Of a DNA stretch of 64,000 bases, positions 53,505 through 64,000 are shown one piece after another. The notes beneath the pieces are model-generated. The model searched no databases. It had not been told where the DNA came from and saw nothing but the letters and a program-made list of their open reading frames with translations. The DNA is from Pseudeuparius sepicola (taxonomy: Eukaryota > Arthropoda > Insecta > Coleoptera > Anthribidae). Where the stretch lies: assembly GCA_963920635.1 (NCBI GenBank), contig OY987300.1, positions 81,569,899-81,633,898 of the forward strand. Direction: 5' to 3'. The translations under genes and the position numbers were made by a program. The stretch's first letter is position 1, and each line of letters opens with the position of its first letter.

Positions 53505-54882
53505 GTCGCACAGGTACCACTTTCATTGTTGTTTGGGGCAGCCAACTCTAGAGAGAGATAGGTTTCAAATGGCAATAGGTAAGACAAGGCCGCCTAATGA
53601 ACGTGTCAGCTGATTCAGGCAAAGGAGGTATAGGAATGTTGCATATTAATGGCGAATTTAATGGGCATGTTCCGTAATTCTCTTTATTGTATGATCTGTA
53701 TTCCGAAATTCGGAGCTTGTTTGTAGGAATGAGAATTTTTCTATATAACCACAATTATGTAAATATTGCACAGAAAAAAGTAGTGAATTGATTAGAAAAA
53801 TTACCTACATGGCAATTTTATGTGCCTGGAAGTAAATTGAGACAAATAAAATACAAATTACAAAATAAAAGTTTATTTTAAAATAACAAAACGACAAAAT
53901 ATCTATTATAGGATAAGGTATACACTTTCAATTTTAATTACTTATCTTAATTGATTTATTAATTTTAAAATTCAATTTAGCATGTAATACAGGTAGCTTT
54001 TACATATTTTTTTATATATTTTTTATATTTGTTTAGGCATCTAACAAAAAGAGTTACAAATAATTACCTTATTAAAGGGACCAGAACCTCAAGATTAATT
54101 CCATCTTTGACTACGAAGAGCTAGGTTCCTTAGCACAATATTTTGCCAGTTTTTCCCTTGATAGTTTCTATCATGACTTGGAAAATAAAAAACTGTAGTA
54201 ATTACATACTTTTTAAGTTTGCGCTGCCCAAAATTCTCTATGAAATTGCTCTCAATAAATTGTTGACTACAAATGCAAGTAAATACTTGTAGACGGTACA
54301 AAATTTTTCCTTTGCAATCTGTTGCAATCCACTTGTCTCGGATATCACCTTATCTCTTGGAAACCTGCAAAGTTATTAGCAAAGATTTTTGAGACTTACG
54401 AATGAAAAGAAACCCCACTATTCTTATTCTTTCCGCCCGGATTCGTACATCCAAATACACAACAGGAGTTGACCATCTTTTTTGTAATTTACAACTTAAA
54501 CAGAAAGAATATAGCCACATAGCTAAATTAAATTTTCTCTCCGATCTAAAAATATAATATTAAACCAAACACCAACTAAGAAAACTCAACGCCGTTTTAT
54601 ACGAAACTGCCACCACGACACGAACTCAAATCAAATATAAATAATACAATTATTACTCCTATTCGTACTGCTGGGACTTGGGACAGAAGGAAAATTAAAA
54701 TGACGTTTGACAACGGAACTCCTTTGAAGCACAGGACACAAAAATAGAAAGTTAGGACAAACACCTCTTTTGTGTTATGTGGTTTTTGCCGGAATCAGCT
54801 GATTTATTTACTATCTCACTTACTCAAGTTTGGCTGCCAGTTTCTCTCTCTAAACTCCTTCCATCTACTTGTCATTTCAATG
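53505..54882 (-). mobile_element. THAP-encoding repeat, copy 2
   Basis: Inverse of 16494-17849 with scattered substitutions and small indels. The shared borders are GTCGCACAGGTACC at the left and CCATCTACTTGTC at the right. The flanks of the two copies are unrelated beyond these points, as expected for two insertions of one family. Confidence 0.65.
54095..54476 (-). pseudogene. THAP zinc-finger relic, copy 2
   Basis: Starts with an intact ATG at 54476: MVNSCCVFGCTNPGGKNKN, then a 35-bp GTAAGT...TTGCAG interval; splicing gives FHSFPRDK. After a frameshift it continues IRDKWIA and CSQQFIESNFIENFGQRKLK. The final metal-binding His is again replaced (CSQQF). The same frameshift after FPRDK is present in copy 1, suggesting that a defective parent was amplified. 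THAP fingers are the DNA-binding heads of P-element-like transposases. Confidence 0.7.
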
Positions 54883-55263
54883 AGTTTTTAGTATTGAAAA
54901 TATTTCTGGGCTTATATTTATATCGAACCGACATGCGACATGGTCCCGGTTGGTCGAGTCGGCCGAGTTTTATTTGGGTTACAAGGAATAAATAAACAGA
55001 TTATGGTTATTAGGTGATATGTACATATCGGCGTCGTCGTCAAGTTAGAGATTTAAGATAGCCGAGTTCCCGATATTGATGTCTTAAAACCTTGGCTCCT
55101 AGGTGTTTTGTTTCAAATCCAGAGTAATAAATCTCCTTTTCATTGTGTGCTTATATGTTTTCTATTTATAAATTAAAGTGACACCCCAATTAGTGACGGG
55201 TAGGATAAAATGGGTAAGTGTTATTGAATATACAGTGTGTCCACGGATGGACTTAACTATACT
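54883..55263. other. unassigned spacer
   Basis: No coding or repeat feature supported, apart from TACAGTGTGTCCACGGATGG at 55231, a terminus like those of R-B and the half copy at 47.44 kb. Confidence 0.4.
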
Positions 55264-56070
55264 TGTAAAATTTTCTATTTTCAATTCTTCGAAAAAAGTA
55301 ATTCTTCATAAAAAAGTCTGCTTGTTCTAAAAATAAAATTGGCATGGAAAATGTTGACATTACTTATACTGGGTGAGCAGAAAATTAAAGAAACGTTAAT
55401 TAGCATAAGAGTAAACTACCTCTATTTGTAGAGATAGTGAAAAAAGTCATAAAGAAAATTTGCTCAGCGTGGTAAGCTACTTAAGTGTACAAAATTTCAA
55501 AGCGCTAGGCCTACTTCGATTTTTTGATTCTTTTCTTGTTTTTCTTCGATTAAATAATTTTGTGTAGGTAGTAAGACAAAACTTATAAATAAAAGTTACT
55601 CAGAATCGGAAACTGTGTACGATGGAAATTTTTTTGACAATCCTAGGCCCACTTTGCGTTTCCTCCAATATTTTCCAAAATACAAAGTAGGCCTAGAATC
55701 GTAAAATTTTGTCATCATGCGCAGTTTTCCATTCTGGGGAAGTTTTCTTAATACAGTTTTGTCGTACTATTTACAGTATTTTAAATTTACCATTTATTTG
55801 ACAAAAAAAGGGAATACAATAAAAAAATCGAAGTAGGCCTAACGCTTTGAAATTTAGCTTACCACGCTGAGCAAATTTTCTTTATAACTTTTTTCACTAT
55901 CTCTACAAATAGAGGTAGTTTACTCTTATGCTAATTAACGTTTCTTTAATTTTCTGGTCACCCAGTATAAGTAATGTCAACTTTTTCCATGCCAATTTTA
56001 TTTTAAGAACAAGCATGCTTTTTTATGAAGAATGACTTTTTTCGAAGAATTGAAAATAAAAAATTTTACA
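55264..56070. mobile_element. 0.8-kb palindromic element IR10
   Basis: Arms 55264-55658 and 55683-56070 share TCGAAAAAAGTAATTCTTCA-type, TTAGCATAAGAGTAAACTAC and CAAAGTAGGCCTAG phrases in inverse. The loop is about 24 bp. Left flank ends in TACAGTGTGTCCACG. No coding capacity. Confidence 0.75.
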
Positions 56071-58147
56071 ATTTTTTACAATTATTAATAAAAATTGATT
56101 CATGCCGAAAATCGTTTATTTTAGAATGTATTCGATTATTCACGATTAAAAATTTTAAAATTAAAAATCATGTATACGATTTTTTTAAATGTACCTACTA
56201 ACGTTTTGACGATGTAAAGTTTTGGATGAAATATACTGGGAGCACAAAAAAATTACAATTGTCAAAATTAAAATAATATTGGAAGTGGACTTTAGAAACA
56301 GCAGATTTATTAATACATTCACCAAAACGACTCTTTCAGATGAAAAACACATTAACCAGGGCAAAAATACAATTTTTTGAATTTTTCTCATGGTTGACAC
56401 AATTTTTCTCGAAAACTAAAATGTTTTTAAGTGATGTTCTTCTGTGACCGCGACTACGGCCCACAGTCTCATTTTATACTGCAGAGCGCGCTGCTTAGCT
56501 TGTCTTGCGTAAGCTATATAGATACATATTTGATCAAAAACCTGCATCGCCAATTTACTTTAAAAGTTCTACGTTACTTGCCGCCTATATGGTCATTTTA
56601 AAAAAGGTGATCACATTTATAAAATTTATAGGTACCTGCTTTACTTATAGTTATAAAAAAAGTAGAATACCTTCATGCCTCTTACCTACTTCATATCAGT
56701 TGCCTAAACGAATGAAAATTCAATATTTTCGAAATTAAGAAAGAATGGAAGATAAAAAAGAAGCTGTCAAATTTTTATGCAACGCAGGATGATAAATATA
56801 CAAATATACCAGTGTTATATAAGATTAATTAAGTGTTTACTGAAATATTATTATTATTATCAATGAAAATTAGCTGAAACAATTAAGCAATGCACAGTGG
56901 GAAAAGAGTACCTACCCAAGTATTATTTTTAGAACACCATGTATTATGTACATAATTACATTTTTAAACTCCACGATAAATTTTAAATAATTTTATGACT
57001 GATGATCTATATCTAAATTTTTTTCCGAAATATTGAAGTTTTTAATTAAGGTTTTAATTATTAGATTAATTATGATAATATGAATGTGTTTAATCAAATT
57101 TTATAGTTTACGTTTTAATGTTTAATATAATATTTTAATATGTTACAACATGTTATGTAATACCTTTTGTTGAAATGATATATCATGCGTATTTTATGAA
57201 TGAAAAAATAAGTTTTGGTGGTATTAAAGTTTTATTAAATTAAAAAAAATACAAAATTTACGTTTCTTTCTAGGTGAAAATTTGCCATAGGTGCACTTGC
57301 AGCGAATGTGTAAAATTTATTTACTGTTACTATTCTTATAAAAATCAATGTAAAATAAAATTATTTGTATCTGGTATTTTCAATACCCTTAAGTTACTTG
57401 CGTAAGATGCGATGTCTGTGAATTTTTTTAAATCGCCACTAACAAGTTGTTTCAAATGGAAAGTTCAGCAACGGCATGCGCGGTCGGCACTTGAACAGGT
57501 GACCGCGCTCACACACATTCCCGTGTATTTATTTTATAAAATATTTTGGAACAGTGTTAACTTTTAATTGAAAAAACACTGCATATTAAATGTTTATAAA
57601 TTTAAATTAGGTGCCTCATTTCCCCCATTATAACACCCCGAAAAACCCTTAACAAAAAGCACCCCAATTTTAATTATACCTACCCTCCCTTTTTTTCCCC
57701 CGGCCATCTCATAAATATCTTTAATTGGCGAAATTGTGGGGGGGATTTTCGTATTCCACATCTTAAATTAATTAGGGTCTTTTTTTGAAAGACCTGCCTT
57801 ATCGAGGCGAAGGGGGCAGAGAATAGTATTGCGCCCCCGGGGGCAGTTTTGGCCACACGGCCGGTCCATGACCTGGAAACTGCATTAGGGCTGGTCCACA
57901 GAGGATGCTAAAGTGTAAGGAACGAGATTTTATTAGGAAGTGGACGCGGCCGGCGTACACACTGAAATACTTTTTGTTATTGTCGAACTAAAAAATATAA
58001 CTACTAGAATTTTGTGCCGTCCATCTCGATAGATTTTAGGCACCTATAGAATTTCGTTTAAACCGAAATATGCCTAGAACTGGTGGGTATTGGACATAGA
58101 ACTGCCTCAGGGTATTTACATGTTATACAAACGTTACGTGGGTGTGT
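56071..58147. other. unassigned A+T-rich region
   Basis: Two kilobases without a supported gene. GC-richer patches near 56.45, 57.45 and 57.75-57.95 kb are not recognisable. Frames at 56185-56400 and 56505-56738 are unremarkable. Confidence 0.35.
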
Positions 58148-59292
58148 CCACAAGCAATAAGTCCGAAATTATATAGACTATTTTCTCTATACAGGGTGTA
58201 ACTAAACTGATGGTCAAAAATGAAACCACGTATTCTTGGAGTCAAAATAAGGGCACTTCTTCATATATTTTTTTCTCCTACGGGCCATAGTTTTTTTATA
58301 CAGAGCGTAGAAGTTTGGAGAAAAATACACATATTTCTTAGTATCTCTAGAAGTATACGAGATATTTTCTTCAAACTTGGCGTGTCACATGAGCAGATGA
58401 GCCGTCATACTTAAGGTTGACATGAAGTTTCTGAGGCTCCCAGTTGCGGAGATACAGGGTGTTAGTAAAATTAATTAGTTCAGAAAAATATGAATACTCT
58501 GTATAATCGGATTTTTTAAATTTGTTTTGCATGATAAATCCAATGGTGAACAAAAAGTATCTCTTAGTATTTTTTCATATTCGCAGCCGTTTCTTAATTA
58601 TTTTTAAAGAACGGCAACGCTGCAATGAACAATAGTCACCGCATGTTTTTTATTGCCATTCGCAAGTCCATAGCAAAAGTGCATATCAGTCAATTCTCCA
58701 AATGAAAATATAATTTTTCAAAATATTGATACTAAGTTGCAAAGTTGGCAGCCAAATGATTCAAATAATGCCAAGTTTAATTGACATCCACAGATTGTTA
58801 GATTTATTCTTAAAGTGACTTTTTTATTGCAGCATTGCCGTTCTTTGAAAATAATTAAAAAACGGCTGAGAATATGAAAAAATACTAAGAGATGCTTTTT
58901 GTTAACCATTGAATTTACCATTTAAAAAATGCGATTATACAGGGTATTCATATTTTTCTGAACTAATTAATTTTAATAACACCCTGTATCTCCGCAACTG
59001 GGGGCCTCACAAGCTTCATATTAACCTTAAATTTGACAACTCATCCGCTCATGTGACACGCCAAGTTTGAAGAAAATATCTCGTATACTTCTAGAGATAC
59101 TAAGAAATATGTGTATTTTTCTCTAAATTTCTACGCTCTGTATAAAAAAAACTATGGCCCGTAGGAGAAAAAAATAAATGAAGAAGTGCCCTTATTTTGA
59201 CTCCAAGAATACGTGGTTTCATTTTTGACCATCAGTTTAGTTACACCCATAGAGAAAATAGTCTATATAATTTCGGACTTATTGCTTGTGGA
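58148..59292. mobile_element. 1.15-kb palindromic element IR11
   Basis: Arms 58148-58626 and 58826-59292 begin CCACAAGCAATAAGTCCGAA and include CAGGGTGTAACTAAACTGAT and CACATGAGC in inverse. The palindrome extends about 45 bp beyond the CAGGGTG-like terminus on both sides, so the inversion involved flanking DNA as well as the element. Loop about 200 bp. Confidence 0.75.
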
Positions 59293-59563
59293 ATGTTAAA
59301 TTCATCGATGGAATTGCTAAATATGTTTAGGAAACCACCCTATAGCTCAATTCGTACCAGGAGTTCGACTGTGATCTTCGGGTTGAATACTCAGGAATCA
59401 GTCCCCAAGCAACCCTGAAAAAATCATCTTGTTTCGATTTTTTTTGCGACCCCTATAATTGAGCAAGTCCAGAGACATTTTCTCAAGTACCTTCATTATA
59501 AAACATATAACTTTTATCCTTGCATATGTTTTCCAAATCGCATTGTTCTAGGGTTATTTTCAT

Positions 59564-60346
59564 TTTTTATTAATTGCACAACGAAAATACAAATATTCCC
59601 GAAAGTTGGTGCATGTTCGATAACCATGTTAGGCGCAATTAGAATGGTTGCAAGTCAAACAACATACAGGGTAGGTCAAAAAATATAAAAATTGTACAAG
59701 AGTAAAGTACCCTTATTTTAGAAAATTCAGCAAAATGTTATTAAGAAAAGTTGTCTACAATTAAAAAATATACCTAAATACCAAAACAAGGCCTCCCAAG
59801 AAAAAAAAAATTCACCCTAAAATTTCATAAATCAATCAAAATTATATCAATTTCGCATAACTTGGTTCAAATTCAAGCATATTTGTAAAACTAACTTAAA
59901 TTTTTAATGTTTTGGGGAATCACAAACTTCATGTTTGTTGCAACGATATTAAACAAAACCTTAAAATTTCGCAAAAATTCTTCTGAACAAGGTAAAACAT
60001 TAGTAATGCTAATGTGTATGTTAAAAAACTCTCATTTAAGGTGCAAAATTTTTATTTTAAATGTTTATTAAGAAACTGTGGAAATTAATTGACGAAAAAT
60101 GTTTTTCCTTAGGAGGTTACGTTTTGGTATTTAGGCATAGCTTTTAATTATAAACAACTTTCCTTAACAACCTTTTGCTGAATTTTCTAAAATAAGGGTA
60201 CTTTACTCTTGTACAATTTTTATATTTTTGACCTACCTTGTATGCTGTTTGACTTGCAACCATTCTAAGTGCGCCCAATATGATTATCAAACATGCACCA
60301 ACTTTCGGGAATATTTGTATTTTCGTTGTGCAATTAATAAAAAAAT
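59564..60346. mobile_element. 0.78-kb inverted-repeat element IR12
   Basis: Arms 59564-59800 and 60105-60346 share TTAATTGCACAACGAAAATA, GTTGGTGCATGTT, CATACAGGGTAGGTCAAAAA and ACCCTTATTTTAGAAAATTC in inverse. Loop about 300 bp. As in IR11, the palindrome runs past the internal ACAGGGT terminus. Confidence 0.7.
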
Positions 60347-61117
60347 CCCATATGTTGCACACTTAAATGACCACACTGTATACTGTATGTGTGACAGCTA
60401 CAATCAGTTATGTAACTCGGGAAACGAACATGGGTAGTATATAATATCTGTATAGGTACAATAAGTTATGTAAATTTTATCTTAATCTCCTTAAACTTTT
60501 GGAATATTTTATTGTGAATGTCAGTACGTATTATTTAGCATAGTGAATTTAATTTCTAAGATTCTCTAGTGTTGTTTCTTCATCCTGTAATTAGTCCTCG
60601 GACTGTTGGAAGTAGGTAATATAAATAAATAAGCCGAGCACATATTTATTGAACTAAGAAAATTTTATCGACATTTTGAAAATCGTGGATATTTTTGTTA
60701 CGTTATATAATAAAATGTTCGCAGTTTATCATGAAAATACATTAGACATAATAAGGGCAAATCTACGTAAAGCGACACACACACCGAGGGGTAGCGAATC
60801 CTCTGGAGACTCGAACCCTAATTTTAAAGTTCAGGTGTGTATATGTATAGGGACAACACGTGATTCATCGTTTCTTGGCGTTTTTTTATGGTCCCACTGC
60901 CGAAAAATAAAATAAAGGGAGTCGTAATTTTTTTACTGCCTAACCAAGGCGAGTAAAAAAGTTTGATTAAATTTTTTTTATAAAATCTTCAGTTAATAAA
61001 ATTTTACGATCTTGTATAGGGTCTGGGTTTATGTTACGGTTATTTTAGGCGAAAGTTCCTCTTTTAAAGTATATTTAGACTGCGAGTTGTTACAATAAAC
61101 ACAGTCTGTTGCTGTTA
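60347..61117. other. unassigned region
   Basis: No gene, RNA or repeat boundary is supported. Two short frames (60228-60437 and 60676-60915) show no recognised domain. Confidence 0.35.
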
Positions 61118-61294
61118 TACAGGGTGATTCACTTTTAAATACCGACAATTTAAGAGTCGATAGAACATGAAAGAATAATGCGAGTTTCCTATATAAACTT
61201 AGTTCGGTTGGGCCTTAGTTTTCAAGATACAGGGCGGTCAAGTTTTGAAAATAAAATGGTTTTATTTTTTTCTACGTAAATATTAGCGATACCA

Positions 61295-62466
61295 AAACTA
61301 AATTTAGTGCAAAAGATATGCGAATATAGGACTATAAAAGTATAATATATCACGTTTTAAAATTTACCAGTGGCGGAGATATGGGTAATTGGTATTAATA
61401 ATTCAACAAAAAATAGTACGGCCCTGCACAAAATAAAAATAAACATATTTTTGTATAGGCTATTCAATTCTAAGCAAAAAATGTCTCTTGGTATTTTTTG
61501 GTGGACTTGGTCGTTTCGGCGTAATTATAATGTTTGTGATTTATTACACTATTGGGACAAACTGGTAAAAATAACTAATTCAAATCAAACTAAATTTAGT
61601 GCAAAAGATATGCGAATATAGGACTATAAAAGTATAATATATCACGTTTTAAAATTTACCAGTGGCGGAGATATGGGTAATTGGTATTAATAATTCAACA
61701 AAAAATAGTACGGCCCTGCACAAAATAAAAATAAACATATTTTTGTATAGGCTATTCAATTCTAAGCAAAAAATGTCTCTTGGTATTTTTTGGTGGACTT
61801 GGTCGTTTCGGCGTAATTATAATGTTTGTGATTTATTACACTATTGGGACAAACTGGTAAAAATAACTAATTCAAATCAAACTAAATTTAGTGCAAAAGA
61901 TATGCGAATATAGGACTATAAAAGTATAATATATCACGTTTTAAAATTTACCAGTGGCGGAGATATGGGTAATTGGTATTAATAATTCAACAAAAAATAG
62001 TACGGCCCTGCACAAAATAAAAATAAACATATTTTTGTATAGGCTATTCAATTCTAAGCAAAAAATGTCTCTTGGTATTTTTTGGTGGACTTGGTCGTTT
62101 CGGCGTAATTATAATGTTTGTGATTTATTACACTATTGGGACAAACTGGTAAAAATAACTAATTCAAATCAAACTAAATTTAGTGCAAAAGATATGCGAA
62201 TATAGGACTATAAAAGTATAATATATCACGTTTTAAAATTTACCAGTGGCGGAGATATGGGTAATTGGTATTAATAATTCAACAAAAAATAGTACGGCCC
62301 TGCACAAAATAAAAATAAACATATTTTTGTATAGGCTATTCAATTCTAAGCAAAAAATGTCTCTTGGTATTTTTTGGTGGACTTGGTCGTTTCGGCGTAA
62401 TTATAATGTTTGTGATTTATTACACTATTGGGACAAACTGGTAAAAATAACTAATTCAAATCAAAC
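61295..62466 (+). repeat. exact tandem array, 4 x 292 bp
   Basis: Units start at 61295, 61587, 61879 and 62171 (AAACTAAATTTAGTGCAAAA; the last boundary is marked by the following AAAC at 62463). I see no difference between units. Each includes ACCAGTGGCGGAGATATGGG. An 83-codon frame recurs in each unit, but it has no recognised domain and recurs only because the DNA does. Confidence 0.95.
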
Positions 62467-62476
62467 ATTTTAATTA

Positions 62477-62729
62477 AAGCTTTCCGCCTCGACAACCAGA
62501 ACCTGATGGAATTGGACCAATTTCTTGGCCACCCAGAGCCCCAGATTTGAATCCTCTTGATTATTTTGTTTGGGGATATTTAAAAGACAAAATTTATAAC
62601 ACGGTATCCGACACCAGGGATGAACTAAGGCTCAAAATTTATGAAAATGTGAAAACTCTCAAAACAAACCGAGCTACCATACGTTCTGCGGTAGCTAATC
62701 TGTTATATCGATGCCAAAAATGTTTATAA
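62477..62729 (+). pseudogene. mariner-type transposase C-terminus (M5)
   Basis: Reads FPPRQPEPDGIGPISWPPRA and then PDLNPLDYFVWGYLKDKIYN, with the third catalytic Asp (PLDYF). It ends after RSAVANLLYRCQKCL. This is the last part of a DDE_3 transposase of a subfamily different from M1-M4 (GPISWPPRAPDLNPLDYF). Everything upstream of it is missing or replaced by the tandem array. Confidence 0.75.
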
Positions 62730-62921
62730 ATGAGGGGAAGGTACTTCGAACAATTATTATAATGTTAGAAAATTGGTTAAATTAATGTAGTTTTGCATTA
62801 ATTAAAAATGTTTGATTTTAATTACCTTTACCAGTTTGCACCTATTATTCATCCATCTACTTTTAAGTGTATACAAATCGATAAAAAATGTATTTTGTGA
62901 GATATTTTCAAAAACCTTTTT

Positions 62922-64000
62922 TTTGTTCGAAAGGTCTTCAAAAAACGCTTCTTTTGACGTTTTTACTTTTGTCAAAATGCAATTCCAGGGACGGCTACGA
63001 TTTTTTTATACCCCGAATTTCTCAAAAACCATTTAGCGATATTTTTATTTAAAATCTGACCCCACAGCGTTAATCAGAACACCTAAAAACCCCTATATAC
63101 CAAATTTTAATAAAAAATATACAGGGAGTTCTATTCTGCAGGTTGTCAAAATAAGAAGGCACCTGCAAAGTCAAGTGTGCCATGGAATCCCCTCAAAACA
63201 GTTAAATGGTTCCACTCAAGGTGTTGGTGTGAAAAGGTCCCATTCAAAATATACAGAATGTTCTTATCCGTGCTAACTCAAAATACTGAATTTTTATGAA
63301 ACTTTATACTAGTCATGAGTGCTGTGGAATCATTGAAAAAATATTGATAAACACAAAAATAATGTATTTCTTTACAAAATGCCAACTAACAAATAAAAAC
63401 AATTTAAATTATTGGACCTTACTCAACAAAGTCACTGTCTAAGATGATACATTTTCTGTGCGTTTCCTGTTGTGGCACACCAGCCACCTTAACTGATATG
63501 GACTTACTGACTGGCAGACATCTGTGTTTTTTAGATTTAGTTCGTTTATAGTGTGTGTAGCGGTTTTGATATACTCGATTTTTGACCCGTATAAAGTTCC
63601 CAAAATTCAGTAATTTGAGATGGCACAGATAAAAACACTCTATATATTTTGTATTGGATCTTTGCACACCAACACCTTGAGTGGTCCTATTGAGCATTCA
63701 AGTGTTTTGAGGGGATTCCATGGCACTCTTGACTTGGCAGATGCCTTTAAAATTCCTATTTTGCTCAACTTTGACACCCTGCAGAATGAAACTCCCTGTA
63801 TATTTTTTATTCAAATTTGGTATATGGGGGTTTCGGGGTGTTCTTATTAACGCTGTGGAGTCAGATTTTAAATAAAAAAATCGCTAAATGGTTTTCGTAA
63901 AAATCGGGGGTATAAAAAAATTGCAGCCGGCCATGGATTTGCATTTTGAAAATGGCAGGTCAAAAGAAGCGGTTTTTGAAGGCCTTTCGAACAAAAAAAG
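62922..64000. repeat. inverted repeat IR13 (R-C family), runs off the window
   Basis: Left arm 62922-63240 and right arm 63655-64000 share TTCGAAAGG(T/C)CTT, ACGATTTTTTTATACCCC-like, CAGCGTTAAT and CATGGAATCCCCTCAAAAC in inverse. The 414-bp loop has a 92-codon minus frame (63419-63697) of unknown nature, described under findings. The element continues beyond 64000. Confidence 0.7.

Larger units (their letters stand above)
61118..62900 (+). mobile_element. mariner-type element remnant M5 with internal 292-bp array
   Basis: The left end TACAGGGTGATTCACTTT is the common terminus. The right part contains a transposase C-terminus (62477-62729). Between them lies the tandem array 61295-62466, which replaces most of the expected coding sequence. 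The right end of the element is not fixed. Confidence 0.55.

Noticed and set aside
61370..62473. Four identical 83-codon frames starting MAEIWVIG as a gene family
   Set aside because: They repeat only because the 292-bp DNA unit repeats. Composition is not protein-like, and no start context, domain or conservation supports coding.
1..64000. Bacterial-type defence or biosynthetic system
   Set aside because: No gene clusters, ribosome binding sites or prokaryotic proteins are present; all recognisable proteins are eukaryotic transposable-element relics.

Overview
The window looks like insect nuclear DNA that is almost entirely made of transposable elements. It is strongly A+T-rich, has no operon-like gene packing, and shows GT-AG intron-like gaps and transposase families known from arthropod genomes (DUF4817-type mariner, IS630/Tc1, hAT, P-element/THAP, Penelope, Ty3/gypsy). 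I could not identify an intact host protein-coding gene, a tRNA, or any prokaryotic feature. Short GC-richer patches (around 5.0, 13.4, 33.5, 35.2, 40.8, 45.3 and 53.1 kb) may be old host unique sequence, but no gene can be supported in them. The insect order is not resolved.

Layout. 1-10 kb: a 1.26-kb inverted-repeat element whose loop still encodes the start of a mariner-type transposase, a decayed mariner copy (3.4-4.5 kb), a Ty3/gypsy reverse-transcriptase scrap (5.8-6.05 kb), and several dispersed repeats that end in CAGGGTG-like termini. 10-15 kb: a second mariner fragment, a 0.94-kb near-perfect palindrome, and two hAT elements (A1, A2) with perfect 8-bp target duplications. 15-18 kb: P-element/THAP relics. 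19-24 kb: diverged tandem repeats, a 5S rRNA-like fragment and two large palindromes. 24.6-26.6 kb: nested inverted repeats. 26.8-27.9 kb: hAT-A copy 3. 28.6-32.85 kb: two mariner copies joined in tandem on the minus strand, one split by a 1.43-kb hAT-like element, the other by a 1.26-kb element. 34.6-34.8 kb: a THAP fragment. 37.7-39.9 kb: an IS630/Tc1 transposase relic split by a palindrome plus a unit with 122-bp tandem repeats and an ACAT microsatellite. 41-45 kb: three hAT-like elements in a row, with an unusual 103-bp flank duplication. 48.4-50 kb: Penelope-like element pieces placed head to head. 51-53 kb: a 1.8-kb palindrome. 53.5-54.9 kb: a second THAP repeat copy. 55-60.4 kb: three more palindromes. 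61.1-62.9 kb: a mariner remnant carrying an apparently exact 4 x 292-bp tandem array. The last kilobase enters another inverted repeat that continues past the window edge.

How the parts relate. The mariner copies, the CAGGGTG-ended foldbacks and the other dispersed repeats look like members of one broad amplification: transposase relics share ends and fragments with the foldbacks, and later hAT-like elements inserted into them. Target duplications give a relative order of insertions at several places. Nothing here looks like a cooperating cellular pathway. The notable biology is the very high density of long inverted repeats, which could form hairpins or double-stranded RNA if transcribed, and several well-resolved nested insertions. 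All repeat boundaries and identities were read by eye without alignment.
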